Source: Bradyrhizobium sp. 170 (GTDB taxonomy: Bacteria > Pseudomonadota > Alphaproteobacteria > Rhizobiales > Xanthobacteraceae). Taken from it: a stretch of DNA of 64,000 nucleotides. The stretch is from the NCBI RefSeq assembly GCF_023101085.1, contig NZ_CP064703.1, forward strand, positions 6,882,001 through 6,946,000. Direction: 5' to 3'. Below the pieces are notes generated by a model. It was not told the origin of the DNA, did not search any database, and saw nothing but the letters and a program-made list of their open reading frames with translations. A program made the position numbers and the translations under genes. This document shows positions 7,854 to 17,397 of this stretch, one piece after another. The first letter of the stretch is position 1. Every line of letters starts with the position of its first letter.

Positions 7854-9053
7854 GTGCCGCGTCCGGCACTGGAGGTCGCGGATATCTTCCGCGATCATGG
7901 ACCGGCATGGCGCAGCGCCAACGCCGGCCATCTGAGCCTTGGCCAGTTGAAGGTAATGTCGGCGATCGAGAACTGCCGCACCGCGGCGCTCGGCGGCCAT
8001 GTCGCGCGCTGCGAGAAGTGCGCGCACACCAAGATCTCGTACAACTCTTGCCGTAATCGGCACTGCCCGAAGTGCCAAGGCGCGGCGGCAAAGGACTGGC
8101 TGGCCGCGCGCGAGGCCGATCTGCTGCCGGTGCCGTACTATCATGTGGTGTTCACGCTGCCGGCAGCCATCGCCGACATCGCCTACCAGAACAAGGCGGT
8201 GGTCTACGATCTCTTGTTCAAGGCCTCGGCCGAGACCCTGGCCACGATCGCCGCCGACCCCAGGCACCTCGGCGCCCGCGTCGGCATCACCTCGGTTCTC
8301 CATACCTGGGGTTCAGCCATGACCCACCACCCGCACGTCCACATGATCGTGCCGGGCGGCGGCGTCTCGCCCGACGGCCAGCGCTGGGTGTCCTGCCGAC
8401 CTGGCTTCTTCCTCCCCGTCCGCGTGCTCTCGCGCCTGTTCCGGCGGCTGTTCCTGGAGAAGCTGATCGCGGCCCACAACACCGGCCATCTGAAGTTCTT
8501 CGGCGATCATGCCGCTCTCGCCGACCCGCGGGCGTTCGCGGCGTATCTGGCACCGCTACGCCGAGCCGAATGGGTGGTCTATGCCAAGCGCCCGTTCGGC
8601 GGGCCACAGGCCGTGCTGGCCTATCTGTCGCGCTATACCCATCGCGTCGCCATCGCCAACAGCCGACTGATCGCCTGTGACCGCACCGGTGTCACCTTCC
8701 GGTGGAAAGACTATCGTGCCAATGGTCGCGATCGCCAGAAGCTCATGACACTCCCAACCGGCGAGTTTATCCGCCGCTTCCTCATCCACGTTCTGCCGCA
8801 CGGCTTTCACCGCATCCGCCACTACGGCCTTTTGGCCAGCGGCACGCGCGCCGACAACATCGCCCGAGCGCGTGAGTTGCTCGCCGTCTCAAACTCCCAG
8901 GCCGAGCCCACCGGTGCCGCCGCCGATCCCGGCAAGCCGATTTGTCCATGCTGCGGCGGTCGCATGATCATCATCGAGGTCTTCGCGCGCGGTGCAACGC
9001 CACGGCATCGGCCGACAGCTTCACCTACCGCAATCAAGATCGACACCTCATGA
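7854..9053 (+). CDS. IS91-family (HUH, single-Tyr type) transposase of IS copy A
   Basis: The 399-residue protein (GTG start) has an N-terminal zinc-ribbon-like region (CEKCAHTKISYNSCRNRHC followed by PKCQG), the metal-binding HUH motif HPHVHMIVPGGG, and the nucleophile region AVLAYLSRYTHRVAIAN with one candidate catalytic Tyr. A second Cys pair (CPCCGG) lies near the C-terminus. These enzymes move DNA by rolling-circle, one-ended transposition. The gene starts 12 bases after the recombinase stop, so translational coupling is likely. It is intact and identical in copies B and C. Confidence 0.9.
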   Translation: MPRPALEVADIFRDHGPAWRSANAGHLSLGQLKVMSAIENCRTAALGGHVARCEKCAHTKISYNSCRNRHCPKCQGAAAKDWLAAREADLLPVPYYHVVFTLPAAIADIAYQNKAVVYDLLFKASAETLATIAADPRHLGARVGITSVLHTWGSAMTHHPHVHMIVPGGGVSPDGQRWVSCRPGFFLPVRVLSRLFRRLFLEKLIAAHNTGHLKFFGDHAALADPRAFAAYLAPLRRAEWVVYAKRPFGGPQAVLAYLSRYTHRVAIANSRLIACDRTGVTFRWKDYRANGRDRQKLMTLPTGEFIRRFLIHVLPHGFHRIRHYGLLASGTRADNIARARELLAVSNSQAEPTGAAADPGKPICPCCGGRMIIIEVFARGATPRHRPTASPTAIKIDTS

Positions 9054-9409
9054 CCGCGTCACACCCCCGCAAATCTGATCGTCGCACTAGTTGCCTCTCG
9101 ACCGGCCACGGTAGAACGCGCTCAGATATCCAGCCGTCGTCTCAAATCGTCCGACACTTCACTGCGGTCGATGCGACCCGCCCCTCATCCAGCAGCCGTT
9201 TCACCGTCCACCGGCCTGCTGGAGCGCCTCGACTCCATTCACACACCTCATCCGCGGCACTCAAATCCCCATAGCGTAGGCCGCGCCATCCCCGTACCCC
9301 TCCCGCGGTTTCCTCCCTTGGAGGTTTGCGGACGCCGGCCCCGCGCCCGCGGCACCACCGTCATGGGGCCGGCATCCGAAAACCTTCACATGATCGGACA
9401 TCGGTAAAA

Positions 9410-9431
9410 GCCCCGGATTCGCATCCGGGGC
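9410..9431 (-). terminator. Rho-independent terminator of the haloperoxidase gene
   Basis: The stem GCCCCGGAT (9410-9418) pairs with ATCCGGGGC (9423-9431) around a 4-base loop. Read on the minus strand, it is followed by CTTTTA. It lies 25 bases after the haloperoxidase stop and just outside IS copy A, so the IS landed beyond the transcription unit. Confidence 0.75.
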
Positions 9432-9455
9432 TTCGCGTTGGGCCGGCTCAAGAGC

Positions 9456-10694
9456 TCAACGCGCGGGCTTGAGCGTATTCTCGATCATGTAGGCCGCGAC
9501 CTTTCGCCCAACGTCCTCGCCGGTGCGGATCGCGAATCGATAGTGCACGCCGCCCCAGACGCGGACGTTCTTCTGCTCCTCGGCCATATCGGCCAGCCTG
9601 GCGAACTGCCGCGTCCGCTTCGCATCCCGCACATCGGTTGCCGTGAAGGGAATGGCCTGCACGGGGCCAAACACCGATTCCAGAACTGCCGACACGATCG
9701 TTGCGTTGATGGTGGCCTGCGAGGGGTATTCGGGATGCATCGGCGTCGGGTTGAACGAGGTCCAGCCGGCATCGCGCTCAGTGGCATCGTTGCCGTCCTG
9801 GTCGCCATTGCGGATCGCGGTGATGGGTCGCCAGAGATTGTACGTGTACTTCGCATCCCAATTAACGATGTAGGCGTTCGCCAAACTCATGTTGAGCAGC
9901 GCAAAGAGGCGGGCACATTCGGCAAGCGGCATCTCTTGCTTCATCGCCAGCTCGCGCGCCGCCGCTTGCCAGGCGGGGCCGAAATTGACATTTTCCCAGA
10001 ACTTCACGGCCTCGGTCTGCTCAGGAGTACGCGCTGTGCTCTTGGTGCCGCCGAGGCTCTTGACCTCGTTGTAGTCCCGGGCCCACTCAGCGCTCGACAG
10101 TGCCGGCGGCGGGCCGGGCCGGAACTGGTCGGCACTCTTGAACACCCATGGCTTCGCATGCGCATATTGCTCCCACATCGGCAGCGTGGTCGGCACATAT
10201 ACCCCTGGGGCAGTGTGCGGCCGGTAAGTGTCGGGAGCGTTAGTGCCGTCGTTTGCGCGGTCGGCCTGTACCGCGTCGGCGACCGCCACACCGAGCTTGA
10301 TGCCTTCGGCCTTGGCAGGCCCGTCTGGGATCGCCTTGAGCGATGCCGCGTAGGCCTCTTCGATCTTGTCTTTCTTTGCCAGGTAGATCTGAACAAGGAT
10401 CTGCCGCGCGGCCGCCGCGGCTGCGGCTTCGGCCGACGCACCAGGTGCAGCCGGAACCGTCGCGACCACGCGGGTGTAGCGGTTCTGCACGGTATTGATC
10501 GCATCCGACATCGCAACGTGCACGATGGCCAAGATGCGCAGTCGGGGGTTATTGCCGATGTCGCTGGACACCAGGGTACCGGTGACCACGTTCCAGTCGG
10601 TAACGACATCGGCGCGCGCTGGCGCGCCCAGCAGCGCGGCAGCGATGATGCCCGGCAGCAGAGTAGCTGCCGACAGTCCTAAAACGGATTTCAT
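9456..10694 (-). CDS. Secreted vanadium-dependent haloperoxidase/PAP2-like protein
   Basis: The 412-residue protein starts MKSVLGLSAATLLPGIIAAA with a signal peptide probably cleaved after APARA. AGGAG lies 8 bases before this ATG, so it is preferred to one 15 codons upstream. The vanadate/phosphate-pocket motifs are recognisable but altered: KYTYNLWRPITAIRNGDQDG (Lys and Arg of motif 1), HPEYPSQATINA in place of PSGH, and WGGVHYRFAIRTGEDVGRKV for the final Arg/His motif. The missing Gly-His of the PSGH motif makes the exact chemistry uncertain (haloperoxidase, phosphatase or neither). The gene is flanked by IS copies A and B in direct orientation and has its own terminator. Confidence 0.8.
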   Translation of the reverse strand: MKSVLGLSAATLLPGIIAAALLGAPARADVVTDWNVVTGTLVSSDIGNNPRLRILAIVHVAMSDAINTVQNRYTRVVATVPAAPGASAEAAAAAAARQILVQIYLAKKDKIEEAYAASLKAIPDGPAKAEGIKLGVAVADAVQADRANDGTNAPDTYRPHTAPGVYVPTTLPMWEQYAHAKPWVFKSADQFRPGPPPALSSAEWARDYNEVKSLGGTKSTARTPEQTEAVKFWENVNFGPAWQAAARELAMKQEMPLAECARLFALLNMSLANAYIVNWDAKYTYNLWRPITAIRNGDQDGNDATERDAGWTSFNPTPMHPEYPSQATINATIVSAVLESVFGPVQAIPFTATDVRDAKRTRQFARLADMAEEQKNVRVWGGVHYRFAIRTGEDVGRKVAAYMIENTLKPAR

Positions 10695-10891
10695 CGGAAG
10701 ACTCCTTTTTGCCGCCCACACAATGGGGTGTTGTTTCACGCCAGGTGGGCCTGGTCATTTTATCCCTCTCGATTTCATCTTGGTGTGAACTACCTCACCT
10801 GTGGCGCGAGACATCTGAGCGGGCCTATCGGCCTTTTGCCGAGCGGTAGCCATCCGCGTCGCGATGGATGCGGTCTCTGGATTTCTGTTGT

Positions 10892-10988
10892 GGGTCAAAT
10901 GCGTCGGGTTGGCCGGACCACGGCGACTTCCGGTCTACCCCTGTGAACGGACATCGTCAGGGCCGGTCACCATGTCTCAAAGGTGCCA
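10892..10988 (+). repeat. Dispersed ~100-bp repeat, copy R3, abutting IS copy B
   Basis: It begins GGGTCAAATGCGTCGGG, contains GCGACTTCCGGTCTACCC, CGGACATCGTCAGGGCC and CATGTCTCAAAGGTGCCA. IS copy B begins two bases later. Just upstream, TCTGTTGTGGGTCA matches the sequence around the IS1182 insertion near 14432. Confidence 0.7.
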
Positions 10989-11114
10989 TGGGACTAAACC
11001 GCTCGCGCGGTAGGGCACTGCGGCGGGAGGCACAGCCAAGGCGATAGCGCAACGGGACGTCCTGTCTTGAGATCGAGGGGTTTCGACAACCTCACTCAAG
11101 ACAGGAGCATCCCC

Positions 11115-11990
11115 ATGACCGACGAGGCCATGAGCCCTTTACGGCGGCGCATGATCGAAGACATGACGATCCGCAAGTTAGCGCCAAAGACCCAACAAGG
11201 CTACATCCGCACCATCAGGGACTTTGCTGCATTCCTCGGCCGATCGCCCGACACGGCGAGCTTCGAGGACGTCCGGCGCTTTCAACTGCATCTGGCGGCG
11301 AACGGCGCGCACATCCCGATTCTCAATCATACCGTAGCTGCGTTGCGGTTCTTCTTCAGGATCACGCTCAGGCGCTCCGATATCATCGAGCACACCACAT
11401 TCCTCCACGAGCCCCGCAAGCTGCCGGTCGTGCTCAGCCCAGAGGAGGTGGCGCGGCTGTTGGATGCCGCGCCGGGCCTCAAGTACAAGGCGGCGCTGAG
11501 TGTGGCTTACGGCGCAGGTTTGCGCGCCGCCGAGGTGATCTCGCTCAAGATCGGCGACATCGACAGCAAGCGCATGGTGATCCGCGTCGAACAAGGCAAA
11601 AGCCGCAAAGACCGCTACGTGATGCTGTCTCCGCATCTGCTCGAGTTGCTGCGTGCCTGGTGGAAGACAGCACGACCGCAGGGCTGGTTGTTTCCTGGCC
11701 GCGACCGCGTGCAGCCGATGACTACGCGCCAGCTCAATCGCGCCTGCCATACCGCAGCCGAGAGGGCCGAGATCGACAAGCGCGTGTCGCTCCACACCTT
11801 GCGGCACAGCTTCGCCACCCATCTGCTTGAGCAGAACATCGATATCCGGGTGATCCAGGTGCTGCTCGGGCACGCCAAGCTCGACACCACGGCGCTCTAT
11901 ACCCGCGTCGCCACCAAGACGATCCAACAAGTCATGAGCCCGCTGGAGCATATCGCCCGCAAGATCGAGAGGGTCGAGCCACCGGCCTAA
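11115..11990 (+). CDS. Tyrosine recombinase of IS copy B
   Basis: Its protein is identical to the one encoded at 6966-7841, with the same RBS (AGGAG), upstream inverted-repeat leader, catalytic Arg, Lys, HxLRH and Tyr residues. Identity of the copies points to recent transposition or gene conversion. Confidence 0.88.
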   Translation: MTDEAMSPLRRRMIEDMTIRKLAPKTQQGYIRTIRDFAAFLGRSPDTASFEDVRRFQLHLAANGAHIPILNHTVAALRFFFRITLRRSDIIEHTTFLHEPRKLPVVLSPEEVARLLDAAPGLKYKAALSVAYGAGLRAAEVISLKIGDIDSKRMVIRVEQGKSRKDRYVMLSPHLLELLRAWWKTARPQGWLFPGRDRVQPMTTRQLNRACHTAAERAEIDKRVSLHTLRHSFATHLLEQNIDIRVIQVLLGHAKLDTTALYTRVATKTIQQVMSPLEHIARKIERVEPPA

Positions 11991-12002
11991 AGCGCGGCTC
12001 GC

Positions 12003-13202
12003 GTGCCGCGTCCGGCACTGGAGGTCGCGGATATCTTCCGCGATCATGGACCGGCATGGCGCAGCGCCAACGCCGGCCATCTGAGCCTTGGCCAGTTGAA
12101 GGTAATGTCGGCGATCGAGAACTGCCGCACCGCGGCGCTCGGCGGCCATGTCGCGCGCTGCGAGAAGTGCGCGCACACCAAGATCTCGTACAACTCTTGC
12201 CGTAATCGGCACTGCCCGAAGTGCCAAGGCGCGGCGGCAAAGGACTGGCTGGCCGCGCGCGAGGCCGATCTGCTGCCGGTGCCGTACTATCATGTGGTGT
12301 TCACGCTGCCGGCAGCCATCGCCGACATCGCCTACCAGAACAAGGCGGTGGTCTACGATCTCTTGTTCAAGGCCTCGGCCGAGACCCTGGCCACGATCGC
12401 CGCCGACCCCAGGCACCTCGGCGCCCGCGTCGGCATCACCTCGGTTCTCCATACCTGGGGTTCAGCCATGACCCACCACCCGCACGTCCACATGATCGTG
12501 CCGGGCGGCGGCGTCTCGCCCGACGGCCAGCGCTGGGTGTCCTGCCGACCTGGCTTCTTCCTCCCCGTCCGCGTGCTCTCGCGCCTGTTCCGGCGGCTGT
12601 TCCTGGAGAAGCTGATCGCGGCCCACAACACCGGCCATCTGAAGTTCTTCGGCGATCATGCCGCTCTCGCCGACCCGCGGGCGTTCGCGGCGTATCTGGC
12701 ACCGCTACGCCGAGCCGAATGGGTGGTCTATGCCAAGCGCCCGTTCGGCGGGCCACAGGCCGTGCTGGCCTATCTGTCGCGCTATACCCATCGCGTCGCC
12801 ATCGCCAACAGCCGACTGATCGCCTGTGACCGCACCGGTGTCACCTTCCGGTGGAAAGACTATCGTGCCAATGGTCGCGATCGCCAGAAGCTCATGACAC
12901 TCCCAACCGGCGAGTTTATCCGCCGCTTCCTCATCCACGTTCTGCCGCACGGCTTTCACCGCATCCGCCACTACGGCCTTTTGGCCAGCGGCACGCGCGC
13001 CGACAACATCGCCCGAGCGCGTGAGTTGCTCGCCGTCTCAAACTCCCAGGCCGAGCCCACCGGTGCCGCCGCCGATCCCGGCAAGCCGATTTGTCCATGC
13101 TGCGGCGGTCGCATGATCATCATCGAGGTCTTCGCGCGCGGTGCAACGCCACGGCATCGGCCGACAGCTTCACCTACCGCAATCAAGATCGACACCTCAT
13201 GA
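12003..13202 (+). CDS. IS91-family transposase of IS copy B
   Basis: Its protein is identical to the one at 7854-9053: zinc-ribbon Cys residues, HPHVHMIV metal site and YLSRYTHR nucleophile region. GTG start 12 bases after the recombinase stop. Intact and presumably active. Confidence 0.9.
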   Translation: MPRPALEVADIFRDHGPAWRSANAGHLSLGQLKVMSAIENCRTAALGGHVARCEKCAHTKISYNSCRNRHCPKCQGAAAKDWLAAREADLLPVPYYHVVFTLPAAIADIAYQNKAVVYDLLFKASAETLATIAADPRHLGARVGITSVLHTWGSAMTHHPHVHMIVPGGGVSPDGQRWVSCRPGFFLPVRVLSRLFRRLFLEKLIAAHNTGHLKFFGDHAALADPRAFAAYLAPLRRAEWVVYAKRPFGGPQAVLAYLSRYTHRVAIANSRLIACDRTGVTFRWKDYRANGRDRQKLMTLPTGEFIRRFLIHVLPHGFHRIRHYGLLASGTRADNIARARELLAVSNSQAEPTGAAADPGKPICPCCGGRMIIIEVFARGATPRHRPTASPTAIKIDTS

Positions 13203-13691
13203 CCGCGTCACACCCCCGCAAATCTGATCGTCGCACTAGTTGCCTCTCGACCGGCCACGGTAGAACGCGCTCAGATATCCAGCCGTCGTCTCAAATCGTC
13301 CGACACTTCACTGCGGTCGATGCGACCCGCCCCTCATCCAGCAGCCGTTTCACCGTCCACCGGCCTGCTGGAGCGCCTCGACTCCATTCACACACCTCAT
13401 CCGCGGCACTCAAATCCCCATAGCGTAGGCCGCGCCATCCCCGTACCCCTCCCGCGGTTTCCTCCCTTGGAGGTTTGCGGACGCCGGCCCCGCGCCCGCG
13501 GCACCACCGTCATGGGGCCGGCATCCGAAAACCTTCACAATAGGCGACATGCTTGCAAAGGCACGGATCCGGGCTAATGCGCAATGGTCGTTCGTTTGTG
13601 TCCGCAAGAGGCCGTCGGCGGTGAACCTTTCGCGGGCGGCCCGCGACAAACAAGCCGCCATCGTCGCGACGGCGGCCAATTGAGGTTTCCC

Positions 13692-14394
13692 ATGCCGATC
13701 GTCCGAATCCTCCTGGTCCTTCTCGCGCTCGCTTCGCCGCTGTCGATGGCGGGAGGCGCTGTTGCGGGGCCGTTTGAGGATGCGCAGGCGGCGCATAGCA
13801 GACGCGACTACGCAACCGCGCTACGGCTCTGGCGTCCGCTGGCCGACCAAGGCAATGCCGAGGCGCAGTACGCACTCGGGTTCATGTACGACGGCGGCCA
13901 AGGTGTGCCGAAAAATTACGCTAGGGCTGCAAAGTGGTGGCGCCTCGCAGCCGATCAAGGCCATACCTTCGCCCAGTACAACCTGGGGACCTTGTACGAC
14001 AACGGCAATGGGGTGCCTCAGAACAAAGCTGAAGCATTGAAGTGGTATCACCTTGCCGCCGAGCGCGGTAACGATGGTGCGCAGTTCAACGTCGGGGTCC
14101 TGCATTTCGCGGGCGTGGCCGTGTCCGAGAACCGGATCGAGGCTGCGAAGTGGTTTCGCCGCGCTGCAGACCAAGGTCATATTGGAGCGCAGGTATATCT
14201 TGGCCTCTTACGCTACGGGACTAGGCGTGCCGCAAGACAATATTCAAGCATACATGTGGCTCAGTTTGGCGGCTGCGCGAAGTGACCAAGATGCGATCAG
14301 CAATCGAAATCGCGTCGCGCAGCAGATGACCCCGGCACAGATCGCCGAAGCGCAGAAGCTGGCGGTTGAGTGGAAGTCGAAACCGGAACGGTAG
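13692..14394 (+). pseudogene. Sel1-repeat (SLR) secreted protein with a late frameshift
   Basis: From the ATG at 13692 (GAGG 6 bases upstream) the product starts MPIVRILLVLLALASPLSMA, a clear signal peptide. It then carries Sel1 repeats: YALGFMYDGGQGVPKNYARA, YNLGTLYDNGNGVPQNKAEA and FNVGVLHFAGVAVSENRIEA. At about 14207-14212 the frame slips. The next frame continues YATGLGVPQDNIQAYMWLSL and ends QQMTPAQIAEAQKLAVEWKS, the usual end of this rhizobial family. A one- or two-base loss explains it. Sel1 proteins are solenoid scaffolds; the intact product would be periplasmic. Without repair the last ~60 residues are lost. Confidence 0.8.
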
Positions 14395-14432
14395 TATTCC
14401 CGTGCGTCGCGGAAGCAATGTCTGCTGTGGGT

Positions 14433-16121
14433 CCAGGCTGTGTAAAAACGTTTTTCCGCCCCCAAAAACTGCACGCAACCGGGGACGATCCGCGTCGACA
14501 CGACGGTCTGAGCGTATTTTTGCTGTATCGAGTCTGGAGTCAATCCGGGCGCAACCTCGGGCCACGCTGAGCGACCTGAGCGGTTACACGATGCGCATAA
14601 CAGCACGAGCTCTTCACGCCCGGATTGCCACCAGGAGCGGCTTGATGCCGACGATGTTCACTACGCGCGTGAGGTTGTAGGCGAGTACGTTCAGCGCCAT
14701 TTCGGTCGCGACATTGGGCAACCGCTTCATTAGAAAGTGTGTCGCACCCATCCGCATCTTCAGTGTGGCGAACGGATGCTCGACGGTTTCGCGGCGCACA
14801 CGCATGGCTTGCGGGTTCTGATCGAGCCGCGTCTGCGCGGCCTCGACGACGTGTTCGTGTTCCCAGCGTTTGATGCGGCGCTCGTTGGACGTTGTGCACT
14901 GATCCTTGAACGGGCATGTGCGGCACGCCTTCGTCAAGTAAATCCGCATTTTCTGGCCATCTTCATCAGCGGTGAAGTGGCTTCTCGCCGGCCGGACAGC
15001 GATAGACGTCATCCTTGGCCAAATAGACAAAATCAGGTTTCCCAAAGCGGCCTGCCGACTTGGCTCCCGAAGTTTGCGGCTTGGGTAGCGTGACCGCGAC
15101 CCCGGCCTGTTCGCATGCCAGGATTTCCTCACCTTTAAAGTAGCCCCGATCCGCAACGACGTCCAAGTTATCGCTGCGCAGCACGGCTTTCGCCGCCTGC
15201 GCCATCGTCGCCAGTTGCGATCTATCGGTGCCGACGTTGGTGACCTCGTGCGCGACAATCAGATGGTTCGTGGTGTCGACCGCACTTTGTACTTTGTAGG
15301 CGACCATGCCTGAGCCGCGCCCGCTCGTTGCCATCGAGCGGCAATCGGGATCGGTCAGCGATATCTGCTTGTCGGGCGAGGCGAGCAATGCCTTTTCAAT
15401 CGCGGCCAGTCGTTTCACTTCTTCTTCGAGCTTCGCCAGCTTTTCCCTAAGCCGCGTCTTGGTCATCAGCACCGTTTCCGACGGCTCTTCTCCTGCGGCC
15501 GTCTGGCGGTCGGCGGTGTCCAGTTGGCTCATGTAGCGCGCCACGCTCTCTTCGATCTGCTTCTGGCGGCGCTGGATCTTGCCTTGCGTGAAGTTGTTGT
15601 CGCGACTGTTCACGGCCTTGAACTTGCTGCCGTCGATGGCAACGCTGGCCTTCGTCAGCAGGCCCATCTTGCGGCACAACTCGACGAATTGCGCGCAAAC
15701 CTTTTTGATCGCTGCGCCATTGTCCTTGCGGAAGTCGGCGATGGTTTTGTGATCCGGCGCGAGCCGTCCGGTCAGCCACATCACCTCAAGATTGCGGCCA
15801 GCCTCGCGCTCCAGCCGCCGGCTCGATTGCACCCGGTTGAGATAGCCGTAAATGTAGAGCTTGAGCATCGGCGAAGGATGGTACGCCGGCCGGCCGGTCG
15901 CCGCAGGATCAACGCCATCGAACCCGAGGTCGCGCAGTTCCAATGCATCCACGAATACATCGACCGCGCGAATAGAATTGCTCTCGTCGACCCAATCATC
16001 GAGGCATTCCGGCAACAGCGTCGTCTGCTGGCGATCCGCCCCTTGAACGAAACCCCGCATCACTTCCCCCGCCGATTCAGCAAGAGAATCATAGCATCGA
16101 CGGGGTTTTCACACAGCCTGG
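14433..16121 (-). mobile_element. IS1182-family insertion sequence (1,689 bp), transposase frameshifted
   Basis: The ends carry inverted repeats: CCAGGCTGTGTAAAAAC at 14433-14449 and, reversed at 16105-16121, CCAGGCTGTGTGAAAAC. The single gene between them is an IS1182 transposase. The flanks TCTGCTGTGGGT (left) and GTCATTCGCGACC (right) join into a sequence resembling the repeat block TCTGTTGTGGGTCA seen at 10884-10897. The IS therefore entered a dispersed repeat, possibly duplicating GT. Confidence 0.8.
14614..16063 (-). pseudogene. IS1182 transposase (two-frame)
   Basis: The first frame (365 codons) contains LLPECLDDWVDESNSIRAVD, GRPAYHPSPMLKLYIYGYLN, RRLEREAGRNLEVMWLTGRL, FRKDNGAAIKKVCAQFVELC and VVADRGYFKGEEILACEQAG of IS1182/IS5-like DDE transposases. 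It stops after CPAGEKPLHR. The next frame continues FTADEDGQKMRIYLTKACRT and HPFATLKMRMGATHFLMKRL, the C-terminal region with the last acidic residue. The break lies near 14970. No slippery heptamer was evident, so a disabling indel is more likely than programmed frameshifting. Confidence 0.8.
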
Positions 16122-16190
16122 GTCATTCGCGACCGGGTCGAGCCAGCCTTCGGTCCCGCCATGTCCGGTATGCCGTCAAAGCGGAAGTAA
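16121..16190 (+). repeat. Right half of a related repeat split by IS1182
   Basis: It reads GGTCATTCGCGACCGGG, CCAGCCTTCGGTCC, CATGTCCGGTATGCCGTC and AAAGCGGAAGTAA. Together with TCTGCTGTGGGT left of the IS (14421-14432), it restores one repeat unit of a variant related to R1-R7. Confidence 0.5.
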
Positions 16191-16250
16191 ATTCAAAATT
16201 AGGCTGCGCGACTGCGCTATGCAGGTCGATGGTACGGCCGTGGATGTAAT

Positions 16251-16415
16251 TCAAGCGATTTTCTCTTTGCCGCCGATGATCGGATATTCGAACGCGACGC
16301 CCTCCGGATCGTTGTCGCGAAACCATTCGTCCGCCGCGTCCTGATCGGCGAACAGCTTCAGTTGATCGGGATCCCCGACCTGCTTGCTGGTGTCGACATA
16401 CGCCCACACGGTCAT
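16251..16415 (-). CDS. Small conserved hypothetical protein (54 aa)
   Basis: The ATG at 16415-16413 opens MTVWAYVDTSKQVGDPDQLK, then LFADQDAADEWFRDNDPEGV and AFEYPIIGGKEKIA before TGA. The protein is short, acidic and soluble, with aromatic residues evenly spaced. AAGGA lies about 10 bases upstream. I recognise this sequence type from Bradyrhizobium but not a function. Confidence 0.65.
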   Translation of the reverse strand: MTVWAYVDTSKQVGDPDQLKLFADQDAADEWFRDNDPEGVAFEYPIIGGKEKIA

Positions 16416-16569
16416 GAGAATGAATCCTTACGCGGTTCGTCGCTGATGATTTCGGGTGAGACTGCATTGCAGATTTTTCCTTCGTTGAGCTCCGACACGG
16501 AACACCGTGAACTTACGGATTCTCAACTCCGTTGAACGCTGTAAGCTTGTTCTTGCCAGCGCGGTTACG

Positions 16570-16599
16570 GAGAAGGGTCGCGCAAATGCGACCCTTCTC
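16570..16599. terminator. Strong bidirectional hairpin
   Basis: GAGAAGGGTCGC (16570-16581) is perfectly inverted as GCGACCCTTCTC (16588-16599), followed by CCCCATTTTGCC. A 12-bp stem with a 6-base loop suits a rho-independent terminator. Confidence 0.6.
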
Positions 16600-16696
16600 C
16601 CCATTTTGCCAAGAAGTATGATTGGGTCACTGCCGGGGTGAGCCCGTCCAGGCATGGCTCGACGCGGGTCGTCCAGAACGTCGTGCGTCAGGCCGC

Positions 16697-16873
16697 CTAA
16701 TGCGCAGGCTCAAACCGTTCTATGAAGCGGTCGGTTTGCCAAAGCTCAACGGGGTGGCCATCTACGGCGATTTTTGCGAGCCGTCGTGCCTCATTCTCAT
16801 CCGAGCAGCGGATATCGACCCGATTGATAATGTGGCCGTCCGGCCCGATCACATAGGCGCGATATTCTTCCAT
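16697..16873 (-). CDS. Small conserved hypothetical protein (58 aa)
   Basis: From the ATG at 16873-16871: MEEYRAYVIGPDGHIINRVD, IRCSDENEARRLAKIAVDGH, PVELWQTDRFIERFEPAH. The YRAYVIGxDGH start and DGHPVELWQ-R-I--F end form a pattern familiar from many short rhizobial proteins. It is soluble with beta-alpha-beta spacing. It lies on the strand of the other small gene at 16251-16415. Function unknown. Confidence 0.7.
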   Translation of the reverse strand: MEEYRAYVIGPDGHIINRVDIRCSDENEARRLAKIAVDGHPVELWQTDRFIERFEPAH

Positions 16874-17397
16874 CGAACGGCTCTATGGATGATCCGCTTG
16901 CCACCTAACGATAAAACGGGATTGAAGGGCCGTCTATTTGAAAACGAGAATGGCTTGGCTTGACGAGCGTTGTGTCGGGTGCCCGACGTTTATTTTTCAG
17001 CGCCTTCGAAACAACTCCCGCTCCTTGCCGTAAGAAGTTGCTCGCTCGCTGGTTATTGGCCAGCGAAGAACTTCGGGAACAAGTGGCAAACTTTGGAATT
17101 CGTTAATCTCAAGTTGCTACGCAAGGCCAATCGCGGAACCCGCCCAAGCCCCCGCGAGAGTACGGAAACCCGTCGATCTCAACCCCGACGGGTTTCTGCA
17201 TGGCGCGCAATTCTGCCAAGAATCAGACCCAGCTTGAAGAGGCCATTCCGGGGGGTGACCGGTGATGGTAGCGGCGGCAGGAACTCACATCCCGATCCAG
17301 TTACTTGTACGCGACCGCACCGCTCGACAGGCCCGTCAGTGAGAGGAATCATGAAGTCTCGGAATTCGGCCTGCGGGACGCATAGCGCGTTGCACGA
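16874..17397. other. Intergenic stretch with one terminator-like hairpin
   Basis: AAACCCGTCG (17166-17175) pairs with CGACGGGTTT (17186-17195) and is followed by CTGCA. No gene with a convincing ribosome site was found. A short ATGGCGCGCAATTCTGCC frame ends after 21 codons. Confidence 0.45.

Larger units (their letters stand above)
6842..9389 (+). mobile_element. IS91-like element with tyrosine recombinase, copy A (2,548 bp)
   Basis: Comparing the three copies (6842, 10991 and 39280) fixes the shared unit from GGACTAAACCGCTCG to CCGAAAACCTTCAC. Each is 2,548 bp with identical gene spacing and identical encoded proteins. It carries a tyrosine recombinase gene and an HUH transposase gene separated by 12 bases, then ~336 bp of noncoding end. 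That end contains a GCCGGCCCC/GGGGCCGGC stem (9334-9373), like the end hairpins of rolling-circle IS91 elements. There are no terminal inverted repeats and no obvious target duplication. The left flank is GTGCCA of repeat R2; the right flank is ATGATCGGACATCGG. Confidence 0.85.
10991..13538 (+). mobile_element. IS91-like element with tyrosine recombinase, copy B
   Basis: Same boundaries and gene order as copy A, offset by 4,149 bases. The left flank is GGTGCCAT of R3 and the right flank is AATAGGCGACATGC. The right flank matches what follows GTGCCA in uninterrupted repeat R1 (AATAGGCGACATCGG), showing that the element entered a pre-existing repeat. With copy A it brackets the haloperoxidase gene as direct repeats. 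Confidence 0.85.

Noticed and set aside
7029-8303. 424-codon open frame on the minus strand across the IS recombinase/transposase (also at 11178 and 39467)
   Set aside because: Antisense shadow of two well-supported IS genes in GC-rich DNA; sequence is low-complexity (Arg, Gly, Ala, His) with no known domain.
9438-10682. 414-codon open frame on the plus strand over the haloperoxidase-like gene
   Set aside because: Antisense to a gene with signal peptide, ribosome site, motifs and terminator; no domain of its own.
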